DNA from: Paramecium pentaurelia
Lineage: Eukaryota; Ciliophora; Oligohymenophorea; Peniculida; Parameciidae
Direction of reading: 5' to 3'
Length of the DNA: 64,000 nt
Assembly: GCA_905183005.1 (NCBI GenBank)
Contig: CAJJDO010000054.1
Location: 310,001-374,000 of the forward strand
Part shown: piece by piece, positions 36,586 through 49,250 of the stretch
Position numbering within the stretch: the stretch's first letter is position 1
How the letters are laid out: each line of letters starts with the position of its first letter
Made by a program: the position numbers and the translations under genes
The notes under the pieces: model-generated
What the model was told of the DNA's origin: nothing
Database searches by the model: none
The model's input: the letters and a program-made list of their open reading frames with translations, nothing else

Positions 36586-37914
36586 ATGTCAGAAATAAAG
36601 AGTGCTTTGTAATCAAATATCGTTCATATCTTAGAAAACAAGCCTGCAAAGAACATAGAAGGATTTAGATAATAATAATTGGAAGTAAATAGTTTCATTG
36701 AAAATAGAGTAGAAGAAAACTTATAGAAGAATTCAAATAACTTTATATTTATGATGAAAAGGGAAATTTAAGAGGAGATTGCAAAATAAAGAAGTTTGTT
36801 GATGGTAGTAGATATGAAGGATAGTTATCTAACGATAAAAGAAGTGGTATATAAATTAATTTGATCTAGATTAGGGTATGGAATATATTACTATAATAAT
36901 GGCGATATATTTTTGGGTGAATGGTTTGATGATAAATTTAATGGTTCAGGACATTATTTATTTGCGAATGGTATATGGGTTTAATAATCTTAGGCGAAAG
37001 ATATTCTGGAGTATTATCCGATGGTTTGAAACATGGACATGGCAAATACTATTATTTAAATGGAAATACTTATGATGGAGATTGGTAAAATGATAAAAAG
37101 CATGGGAAGGGAAGATATGTTTATTACAGTACAGATGAATATTATGATGGAGATTGGAGAGAAGGAGAAAGACACGGAAAAGGAGAGGCTGGTTATGCAT
37201 ATGGTGATGTGTATGTGGGAGACTTCAAGAAGAATGAAAGAAATGGTTTTGGAATAATGAAATTTAATGATGGGGCAAGAGTAGAAGGAAATTGGGTAAA
37301 CGGGCAATTATGTGGTCAAGCTAAAATGTAATATCCTAATGGTGATACATATGAAGGAGAATGGGATAGGAATTAAAAGAATGGAGATGGAGTTTATACT
37401 ATGTGCAACGGATAATCTATATATAAGGGATAATTTAGGAATGATTTATGGAATGGGCTTGGAATATTGCAATATGAAAATGGAGATCATTACAAAGGAT
37501 ATTTTAGGGATGGTAAGAAAGATGGAGAAGGGGAATTTAAATATGCTTCATCAAGAGATACTTATACAGGATAGTTTAGAAAGGATTAAAGAACAGGTTA
37601 AGGAGTAATGCTTTATGCTAATGGAGACAGGTATGAGGGAGAGTGGTTGGCAGATAAAAAACATGGAAGAGGAAAATATACTCATGCTTTAACTGATGAC
37701 ATATATGATGGCGAATGGGTTTAGGATTAAAAACACGGGAAAGGATAATATATTTTTGGGTAATAATATAATTTAACTTGTAAGAAATGGAGATTAATAT
37801 GTAGGAGATTGGTTATAAGATAAAATGCATGGAAAAGGAAAATTTATTACAAAAGAAGGCATTGTATATGCTGGTGAATTTAAAAATCATAGATATATAG
37901 GTCCAATTAATTGA
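36586..37914 (+). CDS. MORN-repeat protein
   Basis: Start ATG 36586 (MSEIKSALQSNIVHILENKP); four introns (23, 28, 23 and 25 nt) give 409 residues; stop TGA 37912-37914. From about residue 70 the protein consists of about 13 MORN repeats of 23 residues, such as GYGIYYYNNGDIFLGEWFDD, GKYYYLNGNTYDGDWQND, GRGKYTHALTDDIYDGEW, and a last GKGKFITKEGIVYAGEF. MORN repeats form an extended beta sheet that binds lipids or other proteins; in ciliates they occur in cortical, ciliary and PIP-kinase proteins. No catalytic domain is attached here. The repeats confirm several intron removals, since the pattern runs smoothly across them. Confidence 0.93.
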
Positions 37915-38023
37915 TAACAGTTATTTATTAAATATCATATTGTTATTTATTCATGTTTCATTATGTTCATACATAGTTTTTAATTTAAAGATTATAATTT
38001 ATTTGTTAATAAATTAATTTAAA

Positions 38024-39444
38024 ATGTCTGAATTTCAATAACTTACATAATAAAAGGTATCAATTGAGCAAAACTAAGAAATGTTATAGAATTGGATCTC
38101 TTTAAAACAAAACTTAAGATCCAAATTTAAAAGTTCACAAGATGCATTTAAAACTTTGAAAAAAGAGGGATCCTTAATATTAACTATTGAAGATTTTTAA
38201 GAATATTCCAAAGGACTGGATTTGTAAATCTTATCTTTATTTAAGGTCTATGTTATTTAAAGATGTTGAGTTAAATGAAGGGAATTTTGGGAGAATTTGG
38301 GAAAATTGGGAATATAAATAAAAATAAAACGAACATAAATTATAAATAATAAATGAAAAACTGAAATTAATATAGATGTTAGAGAATAAGGAATAAAATA
38401 ATGAAACTAAGGCAGATGTGACATCAAATAAAAGTATTTAAAGACTAATTAGCAATTGCGAATCCCTTGATTAACTTTAAGAAAAGCTAGATATGCTTGT
38501 AGAAGAAGGTTAAAAGCAAAAAAATTAATAGGACATAGTTTAAAATGAAACAGATTGCTTTTCTATTTACTTGTCTAAGAAAAATGAATAATAGGCTGAA
38601 GAGCTTTATATTAGTAAATTGCAATTAAAATCTAATGAAGATGTAGAAGGACATAATTAAATTGTCAAAAAAAATATCAAAAGTTATATTGAAAGCTAAC
38701 CCCATCATAGAAACAAAACTGAACTTAGCAGTGGTACACTACTCTAAAGTACCCTTTTAAATAAAGGATCTTTATCAAATATTCCTAAATCTTATAAATA
38801 ATCATATATTACAGAACCTCTTCTTTAGAATTCTCCTTAAAAAGAATGCATTACTGTTCGTGCATAGCCGAAATAGAATTAATAATAAATAAATAAATCC
38901 CCCTATGATGAAAGATAATAAGAGGAAAGAAAGAGTCACAAAATTAACAGAATGAAAGGAGACCTATAGTCATATATATCTTAATTATTTTTTCATGAGA
39001 GGGAATTTAGATAAAATAATATCATATATCATAAGCCTTCAAAATAAGACTAAAAAGGCTTAGCTGGATTTTAGAATTTCAGACAAAATTTAAAAAATCA
39101 ACAAGAAAAGCTTTAATTTGTTGAACTTGAGGATTCTAATACATCGAAGAGATTTTAGGATATAAGGTTAGATATTGTTAAATTTTAGATACAAGCTAGA
39201 TGATTTTTAATAACATAAGCTATCATAATATAATTACATAACAAAAACTCAGCCAAATTTTAGCCCTGAAAAAACTGATAGAACTTCAAATTCAAAACCA
39301 ATATCAAATTAAACCAATAAAGCAAATACTAAATATTCTCCTGGAAATATTCATAGATTAAATTTAGAATTTTTAAAATAAGAAAAAGAATAAAATAATC
39401 AAATTATCTAAGATAAGTAAATTGAATCTTAAATATTAGAATGA
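38024..39444 (+). CDS. coiled-coil hypothetical protein
   Basis: Start ATG 38024 (MSEFQQLTQQKVSIEQNQEM); two 22-nt introns (near 38226 and 39168) give 458 residues; stop TGA 39442-39444. The first 190 residues are helical and charged (NQEMLQNWISLKQNLRSKFK), then comes a Ser/Gln/Lys-rich region with a conserved-looking patch, GDLQSYISQLFFHEREFRQ. It ends in a disordered tail. The second intron joins ..RFQDIR to YKLDDFQQHKLSQYN and is well supported, because the frame meets TGA without it. Same strand and 109 bp after the MORN gene. No family recognised; a cytoskeletal or scaffolding role would be a guess. Confidence 0.7.
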
Positions 39445-40395
39445 ATTATTTTATAAAGAATAAATTTTTTTATAACATAATAAAGAACATAAATCCTATT
39501 TTATTTAAATTACTTCTTATTAATTTTTCTATTTTTTTTCATATATGTTATTAAAATAGTTTGTTAAATTAATTACTTTGATACAATTTAGAACATATGA
39601 TTATTTACATAAATGATTTTTAACCTTGATTTTTCAATATTACTAGCAATCAGATTTTTTCAATGTATAATTACTCATTATTTTTCTTGGTTTCACTTGT
39701 TTGATCATTAAAATAATTATCACTATTTTTAAAAGCTTGATTGGAAATTGATTTTGTAATCTATCTGTTCTTTAAGTATTATAATATTAAAGATTCTGAT
39801 TAATATAAATCTAAGATAAGTTAATTGTAATATTATCACAAGAACGCTCAGCTTAGTTCTTTGAAAATATAACATTATAAAATGTTATAAATCTCAGTAG
39901 AAGTGAAATTTATTCAAGTTATAAAGTATATGATTTTTATCTTCGAATGAAAAAACAATACTAATTTCCAGATTTTATATATATTAATAAGGTTAAATTT
40001 GAATTTATTTAAAATAAAATATACAGAACATTGAGAATATGCTTATATTGTTTTTAATTGATTCTAAAAATATAAAGATTTCATCTTAACATTACTGTCT
40101 TCCTTAAAAAGTGAATTATTTGTATTTTGAGTGTGAATGTTGTAAACTTAAAAAATTGTAAAAAAGAGAATTGTCATTCATATATTTTAATGGTAGAGCA
40201 ACTGATCTCATATACTTTAATTAATGCATTTAAAGATAAAGAAAATGGATAAGGATAAGCATGAAAAGTAAAAAAGTAGGTTTCTAAAAAAAAAAAAAAT
40301 AAAAAAAATATTAAAGTAATAGTTTCTAGAAACATCTCTTTTTTTATAATGAAAATTTGCCAAAATTTTCAAACTATTTTTAAATATTTTAATCG
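39445..40395. other. intergenic region, no supported gene
   Basis: About 950 bp, AT-rich. On the minus strand a spliced reading around 39650-39860 gives ..KSISNQAFKNSDNYFNDQ.. but has no convincing start and is no longer than expected by chance. A TGGTAGAGC string at 40191 recalls a tRNA D-arm, but no tRNA can be built around it. Confidence 0.4.
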
Positions 40396-41746
40396 ATGTT
40401 CTCAGGTGGATTTCGTGGTTTCTCTGGAGGTTTTCCTTTTGGAGGTATGGGAGAAGAAGAATCTTCAAATAGTCAAGCAGAAGTTGATAACAAAGGATTA
40501 TATGATCTTATGGGAGTACCTCCTTAAAGTACTACAGATGATGTCAAAAAGGCTTTTCGTAAGAAGGCCGTAAAAGAGCATCCAGATAAAGGTGGTGATC
40601 CTGAAAAAGTATTGAATAAATCAAAAATATTAGTTCAAAAAATTAACAGAAGCATATGAAATTCTTTCAAATCCTGAGAAAAAAGACTTATATGATCGTT
40701 TTGGAATGGAAGGTGTGAAAAATGGTGGAGGCAGTGGAGATATGGGTGATATCTTTAGTCATTTTTTCGGAGGTGGAGGAGGAAGAAGAGAATAAGGACC
40801 AAAAAAAATGAAAGCAAAGATGAGAGAATAATCAGTGACACTTGAAGAAGTATTTGAAGGAAAGATGATTCATTTGAATCACAAAAGAAAGAGGGTTTGT
40901 GATGGATGCGAAGGAAAAGGTGGAGCAAATGCAAAGACATGTACAACATGTAAAGGTAGAGGAATGGTGCAAAAATTATAAATGATTGGTCCAGGAATGT
41001 ATTCATAATCTACAGGACCATGCAATGACTGTGGTGGTGATGGAACAATATTTCCAGAGAAGGACAGATGCAAGAAATGCAAAGGAAATAAAGTAATAGA
41101 TTAAGAGAAAGTGATTGAAATTCCATTGGAAAGAGGTGTGCCTGATGAACATGATTATCAATTTTATGGAGAGAGTGATGAATTACCAGGAGTTATGGCA
41201 GGAGATCTATATATTAGAATTAAAATAAAAAAACATGATGTTTATGAAAGGAAAGGAGCTGATCTATACACAAATAAAAAGATTTCTTTAGTTGAAGCTT
41301 TGACAGGAACACAATTTATATTAAAATTCTTAGATGGATCAAATTTAAACATCTCAACTAAGCCTGGAGAAATTATCTCACCTTGTAATTTAAGTGTATA
41401 TTATCTTAGCACAAATAATGACTGTAAAAAAGAAAGGTATGCCTTGTTATAAAGATGCCATGAGTGAAGGAGATCTTCATATTAAGTTTGAAGTTGAATT
41501 CCCTTAACCTGGACAATTAAAAAATGAACAAATAGAATAATTGAAGAAGGTATTTCTAATTTATTATTTCAGGTTTTGCCTGGTCCTAAATAATAACCAA
41601 AACTTGATACTAAAAAGACATTGTATTTAGAAGAATATGATGAATCTCATGTAAATTCAAATCCAGAAGGTGGTAAAAAGGATGAGGAAGATGATGATGA
41701 TGAAAGAGGTCATGGTGGATAAAGAGTCTAATGTGCTTAATAATGA
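40396..41746 (+). CDS. type I DnaJ/Hsp40 co-chaperone (DNAJA-like) with CaaX tail
   Basis: Start ATG 40396 (MFSGGFRGFSGGFPFGGMGE); introns of 25, 25 and 23 nt give 425 residues; stop TGA 41744-41746. Domains: a Gly-rich N-terminal extension; the J domain (LYDLMGVPPQSTTDDVKKAF) with the HPD motif in KEHPDKGGDPEK; a G/F region (GGGSGDMGDIFSHFFGGGGG); four zinc-binding CxxCxGxG-type units (CDGCEGKG, CTTCKGRG, CNDCGGDG, CKKCKGNK); two C-terminal substrate-binding beta domains; and a Gly/Asp tail. It ends V-Q-C-A-Q-Q, a CaaX-type box like that of yeast Ydj1 (CASQ), so farnesylation and ER/membrane attachment are likely. It stimulates Hsp70 ATPase in the cytosol. The extra N-terminal Gly/Phe segment before the J domain is less usual. 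Confidence 0.95.
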
Positions 41747-41777
41747 AATAAATGTTATATGCAATTTATTAATTATT

Positions 41778-43069
41778 ATGAAATCTAAAACAATTATTAC
41801 AAGAAGGTTGGACATCAACAATGATCCTCCTAAACAATAAAGAGTAATTATAACAAAGTAAAAGTCAGGCACCATTTTTTGATCCTTGTCCAAGATTTCA
41901 GAAAAAATATGGAGTTAAAACAGATATGGATAGAATTGTTGCTTATATGTATTTAAGAGAAAATCATCCAAATATCAAATAATGTAGAGATTTCAGTTAA
42001 AAAAAAATATGCAAATTTGATTCTACATAAATTAAGGATGGACCTCCTAATGCAAAAATAATTAAAATTTAACCCAATCATTCAACTACTGTAAATGGAT
42101 GGGCTAATGTTGGTGGAGATTTAAAACACTAATTTTGTAATGGTTGGAAGACAAATATTGAGGATATCTGCATTGATAAACACTATGAAGATCAATTGGA
42201 TACCCATTTTAAGGCCAAGGAAGCTTAATTAAAACATGATTACAAAGCCAAAATAGAATATATGAATAAATATTTCAAAGAAATTGAAGAAATGTATAAA
42301 GTAAATGATACAAAAGAATCTGTTAAAAAACTTAGAGTTTTATATAAAAAAAGTAGAGAAGATTTAAAACCTTATGTAAAATACTAAGGGTAAAGATTTT
42401 TTGAGGTTTTGCCAATGATGAAAAGAAGAACTAATACTGTGATTGAAGAATTTAAGTGTTTCAAACCTTTATGCAATTTAGAATTAAAGGAAAAGTAAAA
42501 ATATCTTGATGATTTATTTAAACATCTAAATAAAAAAACAGAGAAAGAAAAAGATCTTAAAACAAAAGAATAGGATTCATTAGATTAATAGCAATAAAAT
42601 GAAATCCAAATAGATTACAATGATTCTATTACAAATGCACCTTAGATTAAAAGAACTTATAGTCAAATGGAAGATGTAACTGCAGAAGCTGCTGCATTTA
42701 ATTAAAATCATTACTTATTTGAAGTTAAAGATGTTAATTCTTTTGGTTAGTAAATAAGAATGAATAAGATGAATAAAATAATGAATGAGATGTTTAAAAG
42801 CTAAAGGAATTTTTAATAAGATTTATAAAATTATGCTTATAAACATTTAAATACAAGTACGTCCAGTGATATCAGTGTAGCCAATATCTCGTAAATGTAA
42901 TAAGTAAAATTATAATAACAATAAGTATATTCAAAATAATAAACAAAAAGAAATGAAACGAATGCATAAAAGTTGTCAATATGTTACTTATAGAACTAAT
43001 CCTAAATCTCCAGCTATGAAAAATTCGGCATTTCAAACAACAGCTACATCTAACCATTTTAAATTTTGA
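41778..43069 (+). CDS. hypothetical protein, Lys-rich helical
   Basis: Start ATG 41778 (MKSKTIITRRLDINNDPPKQ), 31 bp after the DnaJ stop; introns of 25 nt (GTAATT...GTCAG) and 22 nt give 414 residues; stop TGA 43067-43069. The first 110 residues look folded (PFFDPCPRFQKKYGVKTDMD, VNGWANVGGDLKHQFCNGW). Then come long charged helices (YMNKYFKEIEEMYKVND) and a Gln/Asn-rich tail. No domain is recognised. It may belong to a ciliate-specific family; nothing in the sequence fixes its function. It converges with the next gene across 97 bp. Confidence 0.75.
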
Positions 43070-43166
43070 TAACGTATTTTGTATGTAATACATTAAAGAA
43101 TTTGATTAAATTAAATATTAATGTAAGCCCTAATAAACAAAAACAAATAAGAATGATAAGTTATAT

Positions 43167-45326
43167 TCATTTTCTTTTTAAATTAGTACCAGATTAACCT
43201 CTTAATAACTATTAAATAGTTTCAAACTTAATATGACATTCTATTCAAATATAATAATATAAAATTTACATTATTCCGTATCTGTTCTAGGTCTTGTTTG
43301 AGGACTTTTATTTGTCATAAATGAAGTTCTAGGTTTCAAGGAATTTTGAGATCGTTCTGGAGACTTATCAGGAGATCTACCTACTCTTTTAGGTGATTAA
43401 TTTGAACTGGAATTTATTCTTTCAGTTCTGCAATTATCAAAAAAGAAAGTTTTTAAAATGCCATTATTATTTTGATTTGAGGATGGTTAAGTATTTTATG
43501 TCTACTTAATAAGACTATTAAATGTTGTTTTAGCTGATTTATAGGGTTACAATTAAATAGGGAAAGTCTCTTAAGCTTTTAAAAGTTTTTCATCTATTCT
43601 TTCACAACTATTGTTAGAAGAGGCATTGAAAAACTATATTTTTTATTTAGGAGACATATCTGATGGCATTTATTATCTTTTTTTATTAATTATCATTTAT
43701 TCCATTAAATTTGTCTATGGTTTTATATTGTCACTAATATTTCTATTAGTTTTTAAAGGAGATTATTAATTCAAAAAAGAATTAATTAATTTTCCAGTAG
43801 GAGATGAATCATTTAATTTAATTTCAGCTAAATTTTTGAGTATAGTTTGATTCTCTCTTTGAGTTTAAATTTGCATTTATTTTAATTTTTGTAATTTTTA
43901 TTCTTTATAATTAACTTCAGATACCATTGACATCATAGATTCTTCTTGTATTGTATCTAAATTAGAATTGTAATGTTTATGATAACTAGTAATTAAATGA
44001 TTAATATAAGGAGATGAACAAGTAATATTTTTGCAAGCAATTTCAACTGCTTTAAGATGATATAATTCACTTAATTTAAACTCATCAGTATTAATATCTT
44101 TGATTCCTTATTATTTAGCTTTGTCTAATTCAATAAACCTTAATTCGGTTGCAATAGTGAAATAAGATATTGATAAATAGATAATTTTCTCCAATAACAA
44201 TCTCTTAGATATTTCATAAAGCATTTCTCCTTATGATGAGAAATCCTCATATATTTATGGAGTCATATGCATAATGAAACCTATATTAAAGGTTTAAATC
44301 CATTCTTGTACATTTTAAACTCCTAGAATAGAACGATAATCTTCTTCTTTTTGATCTAATTTTAATTCTTTACGGATATGCTTTTCATTATTTTCAGGAT
44401 TGTTTCTCCAGAAATATAATTATTTTTTAGCTTCTCTTAAAATTAACTATTCATTATTAGATATGTTATCTAAATCTTATTATTTAGACATATCTTATAG
44501 AATATCTTTACTGGCATCAATAACTAGTCTACTAAATTCTACTTCATCTTTCATTTAGAATTTATTATTTTTTTATTTTGACTTCATTGTTAAACTAGAA
44601 TTGGCTGTTGTTGCAGATCCTAAGGATCCATTTTTATTTAGCCAATCCTTACAAAATTGATAAGCTATTTAAAAAACATCTCTCATTGTACTAGCTGCCT
44701 TTTTGGCTGACTGTAATGCTAATTTATGTCTAAATTTATGTTAATTTATACTTTCCTAATTGACTTAAAATGGCTGTATGTTATAAGAGTGTTCTTGCTA
44801 GAAAGGCTTTCTTTTTGACTAAAGAAGCATCACATTCTTAGGTGCTTGTAAGCTTGTTTGTATCTTATTCATCTTCTTTCATGCTTTCTTCCATATTATA
44901 AATCACTCCAGATAAATATTTAGAACATTTGTCCAAAACCCATTAACTAAGATTATAAGTTTATTAGTTGTACCATTAATATCCACAGGCTTGATTATAG
45001 AGAACAACTATAATTAAGTTTTTATCTATTTGTTTGCCACAACTTGCTGCATACTATGGATAGAAATCATAAAATACTTCTAACATTTATTCTGATTATT
45101 AAAGTAACTTCATGGCTTCTTTGAACTTTTAAAGTTTAATTTTTAGCACAGCTTGTTCATTAAGATAATTGATTTATTACATGAATTACTCTAATTTTAA
45201 GTTAATTTAACATAATATACCTTGATTTTTGAATAACTATTTTAAACCATTTTCCTGAACAGTCTCAATTTCTTCATCTTCTTACTCTTCATCATATGAT
45301 TCATCTTATTGATTGCTGTTCGACAT
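43167..45326 (-). CDS. large helical hypothetical protein, possible TPR-like N-terminal half
   Basis: Start ATG 45326 (MSNSNQQDESYDEEQEDEE); introns of 30, 22 and 29 nt give 692 residues; stop TGA 43167-43169. The C-terminal join (..RPRTDTEQ to CHIKFETIQQLLRGQ) needs the last intron; otherwise the frame runs on implausibly. The acidic N-terminus is followed by helix pairs resembling TPRs: KFKEAMKLLQQSEQML, IIVVLYNQACGYQWY. The middle is helical (RLLLEKIIYLSISYFTIATE) with a Gln coiled coil. The end is Ser/Pro-rich (SPKRVGRSPDKSPERS) with likely phosphorylation sites. No family recognised. Confidence 0.75.
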
Positions 45327-46307
45327 ATTTCAAAAATATCAATAACTTAATTAAATAAATTCAATATCAAAATAACTGAATTATATATTTAATATATCAT
45401 AATTAATTCAAGTTTATTAATCGATTATCAAATTCTGACAATCCAGAATTAAAATTACATTAGATATCTTTTAAGTAAAATTGTATTCTTAATGAAATTT
45501 CTGTATACTTATCCAACCTTCTATATATTATATATAATATATCTAATTCAATAAAAAATTATTAATAATTTATTCTTATCTTTTTATAGTTTTATCTTAA
45601 TTTTTGAACCCAGGAGGAATTCTTACATTATTTTAATATCTCTTAATCCAAAAACAATAATTTCTGATTATTATGTTGACTGATTATAGAGATTTCTATT
45701 AAATAAAATAATTTTTTAGACTACTTTTTCTATAAATTAATATATGATAAAGGGTTATTATATATTACACTATAATAATATCCAAAGAGTTTCTTTTACT
45801 TTTTATTATTATTATTATCAGGAATTCTTAACTATAATTAAGAAAATCCAAAATAAATAAATTTTGAAAATTGTCAAACTAAAGACACTCTAGCACTTTT
45901 GAATAATTTTAGATTGATTAATTTATATGATCTTAGAAATCATACAAATTTAATTTTACATTATTATATGTTTTATAAAGTCAATAAGTTTTGTACACAA
46001 ATTAAACAAAAGTCAAATGAGAATATTTAAAACACTTATTATAGAATATTTTCTTGCAAATTCATGAATATCTTATCATTTATAATTATTCTATCAATAA
46101 TAATAAATTGATTATGACAATTTCTAATTTTTATTTTATTTATGGATTCTAATAAATTATATAAAAAAAGACAAGTCAGTGATTTTTAACTAAACTCAAG
46201 AATAAATCGATTTTTAATCAAAAACCAATACTTTTTTATTACATCACTGATGATTTTAGATATCACAATCTGATCACTATATTCTATCATTAAATAATAT
46301 AAATTTA
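45327..46307. other. intergenic region, no gene seen
   Basis: About 980 bp, AT-rich. A standard-code frame at 46186-46380 overlaps the end of the next gene in a different register and is judged spurious. Nothing else is supported. Confidence 0.4.
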
Positions 46308-46993
46308 TCAAGTGAAAAATTTTTTCTTCAAATGAGATTATGTAAACACTTATTTGAAGTTGATCTTTTAATTTTTGCAAGTATTATTGTTAAAAAAATT
46401 ATTGGCAAATGTGAAATTACAGTCATCTTCATTTGTGGGTATGGAATCCTCTATTTTTGGTAATTTAGTGCGTTTATTATAATTTTAAGAGATAGACTAT
46501 TTTACTTCAATATTCTTAGGTTTGATAGATTCCTATTAACTTGATGGTTAAAGAAGAGATCTAGAGTTCTTTTTTAAGTCACAAAAGTCCAATCTTGGTT
46601 TAACTTTGCGAGTTCGACTTAATGATTCAATAATTTGCTATTTTTAGTTTAATGATCGTTTTAGCTTCTCGTTTTCTCTTAATATCAATTATATTTGATC
46701 TAGAGGAGAACCATTTATTATTTCAGTGGAGATTCTATATGACTTAAATGAACAAAGTTACTAATTTAGATATGGGCTAAATAAATTTGAAATCATACTT
46801 TGAATCACATTCAATTGTTGTTGGAGTAGTAAGAGCCTATATCTATACTCTTGGAGTCTGTGTAGGTAACTAAGCTGCTTTATTCTTCTAATAAATTACC
46901 CATCTATTATCTAATTGAGAGAGGCTTCGGTTTAAATAGTTAGCAATTCTACTAGTTCAATGCTGCATAAGATTTAGAATGTTGTAAATCCAT
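46308..46993 (-). CDS. small coiled-coil hypothetical protein
   Basis: Start ATG 46993 (MDLQHSKSYAALN); introns of 28 nt (GTAGAATTG...CGAAG) and 19 nt (GTAACTTTG...TTAAG) give 212 residues; stop TGA 46308-46310. Content: a short globular start (LSQLDNRWVIYQKNKAAQLP), then QTPRVQIQALTTPTTIECDS, a coiled coil of about 40 residues (LILRENEKLKRSLNQKQQII), and a basic Ser/Asn-rich tail. The length is divisible by three only when both introns are removed. No family recognised. Both introns end in AAG rather than TAG. Confidence 0.6.
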
Positions 46994-48400
46994 TCTTTAT
47001 TTTGATATTATATAAATATATAAATAATTAACTCAAATTAATTCCTCTTTTTCGTATTTCATCAGGTCGATTGATGATCAACATAAAAGAGTGAATGCAT
47101 ATAACATTTTATAAATGTATCTCATTTCATCTATTCATTTAAATGTTATTCAAAAAGATAAGGAAAAACTAAAAGAACTGTTCTTTATTTCAAAATGTAA
47201 ATTATTCTCATGAATGATGAGTGTACAAAACTTAAATTTGAACTATAGTACCTTCATATAATTTATAATAAAATTCATCTTGAAATATTTGATTAAAAAA
47301 GAAAAAGAATTGTAAATTAACAAGTAATTCTAAATTGATTAAAATCTGTAAACTTAAGAAAGTGATTACACCAAAACATTAAATATAGAAATATCTAATT
47401 TTTCCTCTTAGACTTGCTAGATTATTGATTATCCTAAATAAATAATAGAATAAAAAAAATACTATTTAATAAAAAATCAATAAATTAAAATTTTGAAATG
47501 CGATGCATGAAAAACCAAATTTACTGATTTATAAGTATTTTATCTATTTAATCTTAGTTTTAATATTAATTAATTTAAAAAGAAAAAGAAACAATTACTA
47601 AAAAATATCTAGTCTAAAGACATATACTGTAATGAATAAATATATCAATTCTCGTTTATTTACTATTAATGATGAAATCAAAAAATAAAAAATTTATCTA
47701 ATTAGCGTATAAAATAATAGAATACAAAATTAAAAACTTGAGATTGATTTAAGTAATTTTAAGAAATAATAATTTGAAAGCCTCATAAAGAAAAAAAGAT
47801 AGAATTAAACTTGTTAAATTTTGATTAGTATATCTATTTAAAATCTGTTAAAATTACTTACTTAATATTATCAAATTTGATTTAGACTTTTAAATAATAA
47901 TCATTTATATTAAATAATGAATAAATTACTCTAATAACTAGATTTATTATAGAACCAAGAATAAAAATAGCAGATCTTTTATGATTTTAATGTTAAAAAC
48001 AATGTAGTAATTGCAATTAATATTTTAGAAATCTCATTAAACAAAATGATTTATTTCATATGATAAATACAAAATATTATATACTCAATAATAAAGATTA
48101 TTAAGTGATGAAATAACACTAATATAAAATAGTATCTTACATTAAATTATAAGAAGATCATTGAAATATTTAAGAGTTCAAGAAAACTTTGGATTTATAT
48201 AATATCAATGTTATCTCAATAATTTAAGGAAGATTATTAATGATGAACATTTCAAATAATTAAGTAAATTCAAATACTCTCAATTTTTTGTTTGATATAT
48301 TAATATGATCATAAGTATCTTAATCAAATCTAAATAAGCACTTGTATATATATATATATGAAATTTTAAATAAATAAAAATCCTTTTTAAAAAAATTATT
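46994..48400. other. long gene-poor stretch before the RPS5 gene
   Basis: 1.4 kb of AT-rich sequence. ATG 47632 opens an 85-codon frame (MNKYINSRLFTINDEIKKQK) that could continue through a 39-nt intron to about 48061, but the length is near chance expectation and no motif is present. The last 100 bp contain a (TA)n run at 48346-48360 just upstream of the ribosomal protein start. Confidence 0.35.
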
Positions 48401-49072
48401 ATGGCTGAATAAGAATCTGTAGCCACAGTTAAATTTGCAAATCAACCTAAATTATTTGGAAAATGGGATTATGATGAAGTACAAGTGACAGATTAATGCT
48501 TCAAAGATTATATTGCAGTTCAAACATCAAAATCACGTGTGTTTGTTCCCCATACTGCTGGAAGGTATATATATGGGTGATAATATTAATAGATATCAAA
48601 GAAAGAAGTTTAGAAAGGCTTAATGCCCAATAGTTGAGAGATTAGCAGGTGCACTTATGTTTCATGGTAGAAATACAGGAAAGAAAGTGAAGGCTGTAGC
48701 AATAATTAGACATGCCTTTGAAATAGTGCATTTATTGACAGGCAAGAATCCACTTGCAGTATTATCATTAGCTGTGTAAAGAGGAGGAGCCAGAGAAGAT
48801 TTTACAAAAGTAGGAACAGGTGGTGTTGCCAAATAATAAGCAGTTGATGTTGCTCCAATTAGAAGAGTTAATGAAGTAAGAAATTCAAATATATTAAAAA
48901 GGCTGTTCACAATTTAGCTAAGGGAGTTAGAGAATCTGTATTCAAGAAGATGAAAACAATTGCAGAAGCCTTAGCTGATGAATTGATTGCAGCATCCAAT
49001 GAAGATGGATAAAAGTCTTACACTATTAAAAAGAGAGACGAATTAGAGAAAGTTGCCAAAACCAATCGTTGA
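48401..49072 (+). CDS. RPS5: 40S ribosomal protein S5 (uS7)
   Basis: Start ATG 48401 (MAEQESVATVKFANQPKLFG); two introns at 48565-48592 (28 nt) and 48876-48901 (26 nt) give 205 residues, the normal size; stop TGA 49070-49072. Diagnostic stretches: FVPHTAGRYQRKKFRKAQCP, IVERLAGALMFHGRNTGKK, FEIVHLLTGKNPLAVLSLAV, and the end ..YTIKKRDELEKVAKTNR. It binds the 3' major domain of 18S rRNA in the small-subunit head, near the mRNA exit and E site. Compact, single-copy-looking, with clean codon use. In Paramecium several whole-genome-duplication copies are likely elsewhere. Confidence 0.97.
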
Positions 49073-49250
49073 TTAAGATCATTAATTATATTTTAGTACA
49101 ATAGAAAATAAACATATTTAAAAATATAAATTGTTTATATATAAAAACAGAGTCTTGTAACAATTAATTCTACTCTATTTTTATATAAATTACTATCTGA
49201 TTATATTCTTTAAATATTATAATAGAGAAGAGACTTAAAAATTATAAAAT

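Noticed and set aside
39650..39860. Minus-strand coding-like stretch ..SNQAFKNSDNYFND..
   Set aside because: No credible start codon, length near chance, and an alternative frame is equally open.
40180..40240. tRNA-like string TGGTAGAGCAAC
   Set aside because: It resembles a D-arm, but there is no matching acceptor stem, anticodon arm or GGTTCGAAT-type T-loop around it.
42872..43093. Minus-strand frame continuing the 43167-45326 gene
   Set aside because: A 29-nt intron gives a natural ending at 43167; the longer frame is antisense to the convergent gene and ends in an implausible hydrophobic tail.
46186..46380. Minus-strand frame of 64 codons (MQKLKDQLQ...)
   Set aside because: It is out of register with the spliced coiled-coil gene that ends at 46308 and has random-looking composition.
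47632..48061. Possible spliced gene starting MNKYINSRLF
   Set aside because: Open runs of 60-85 codons are expected by chance when only TGA stops; no motif, no firm intron, no clear end.
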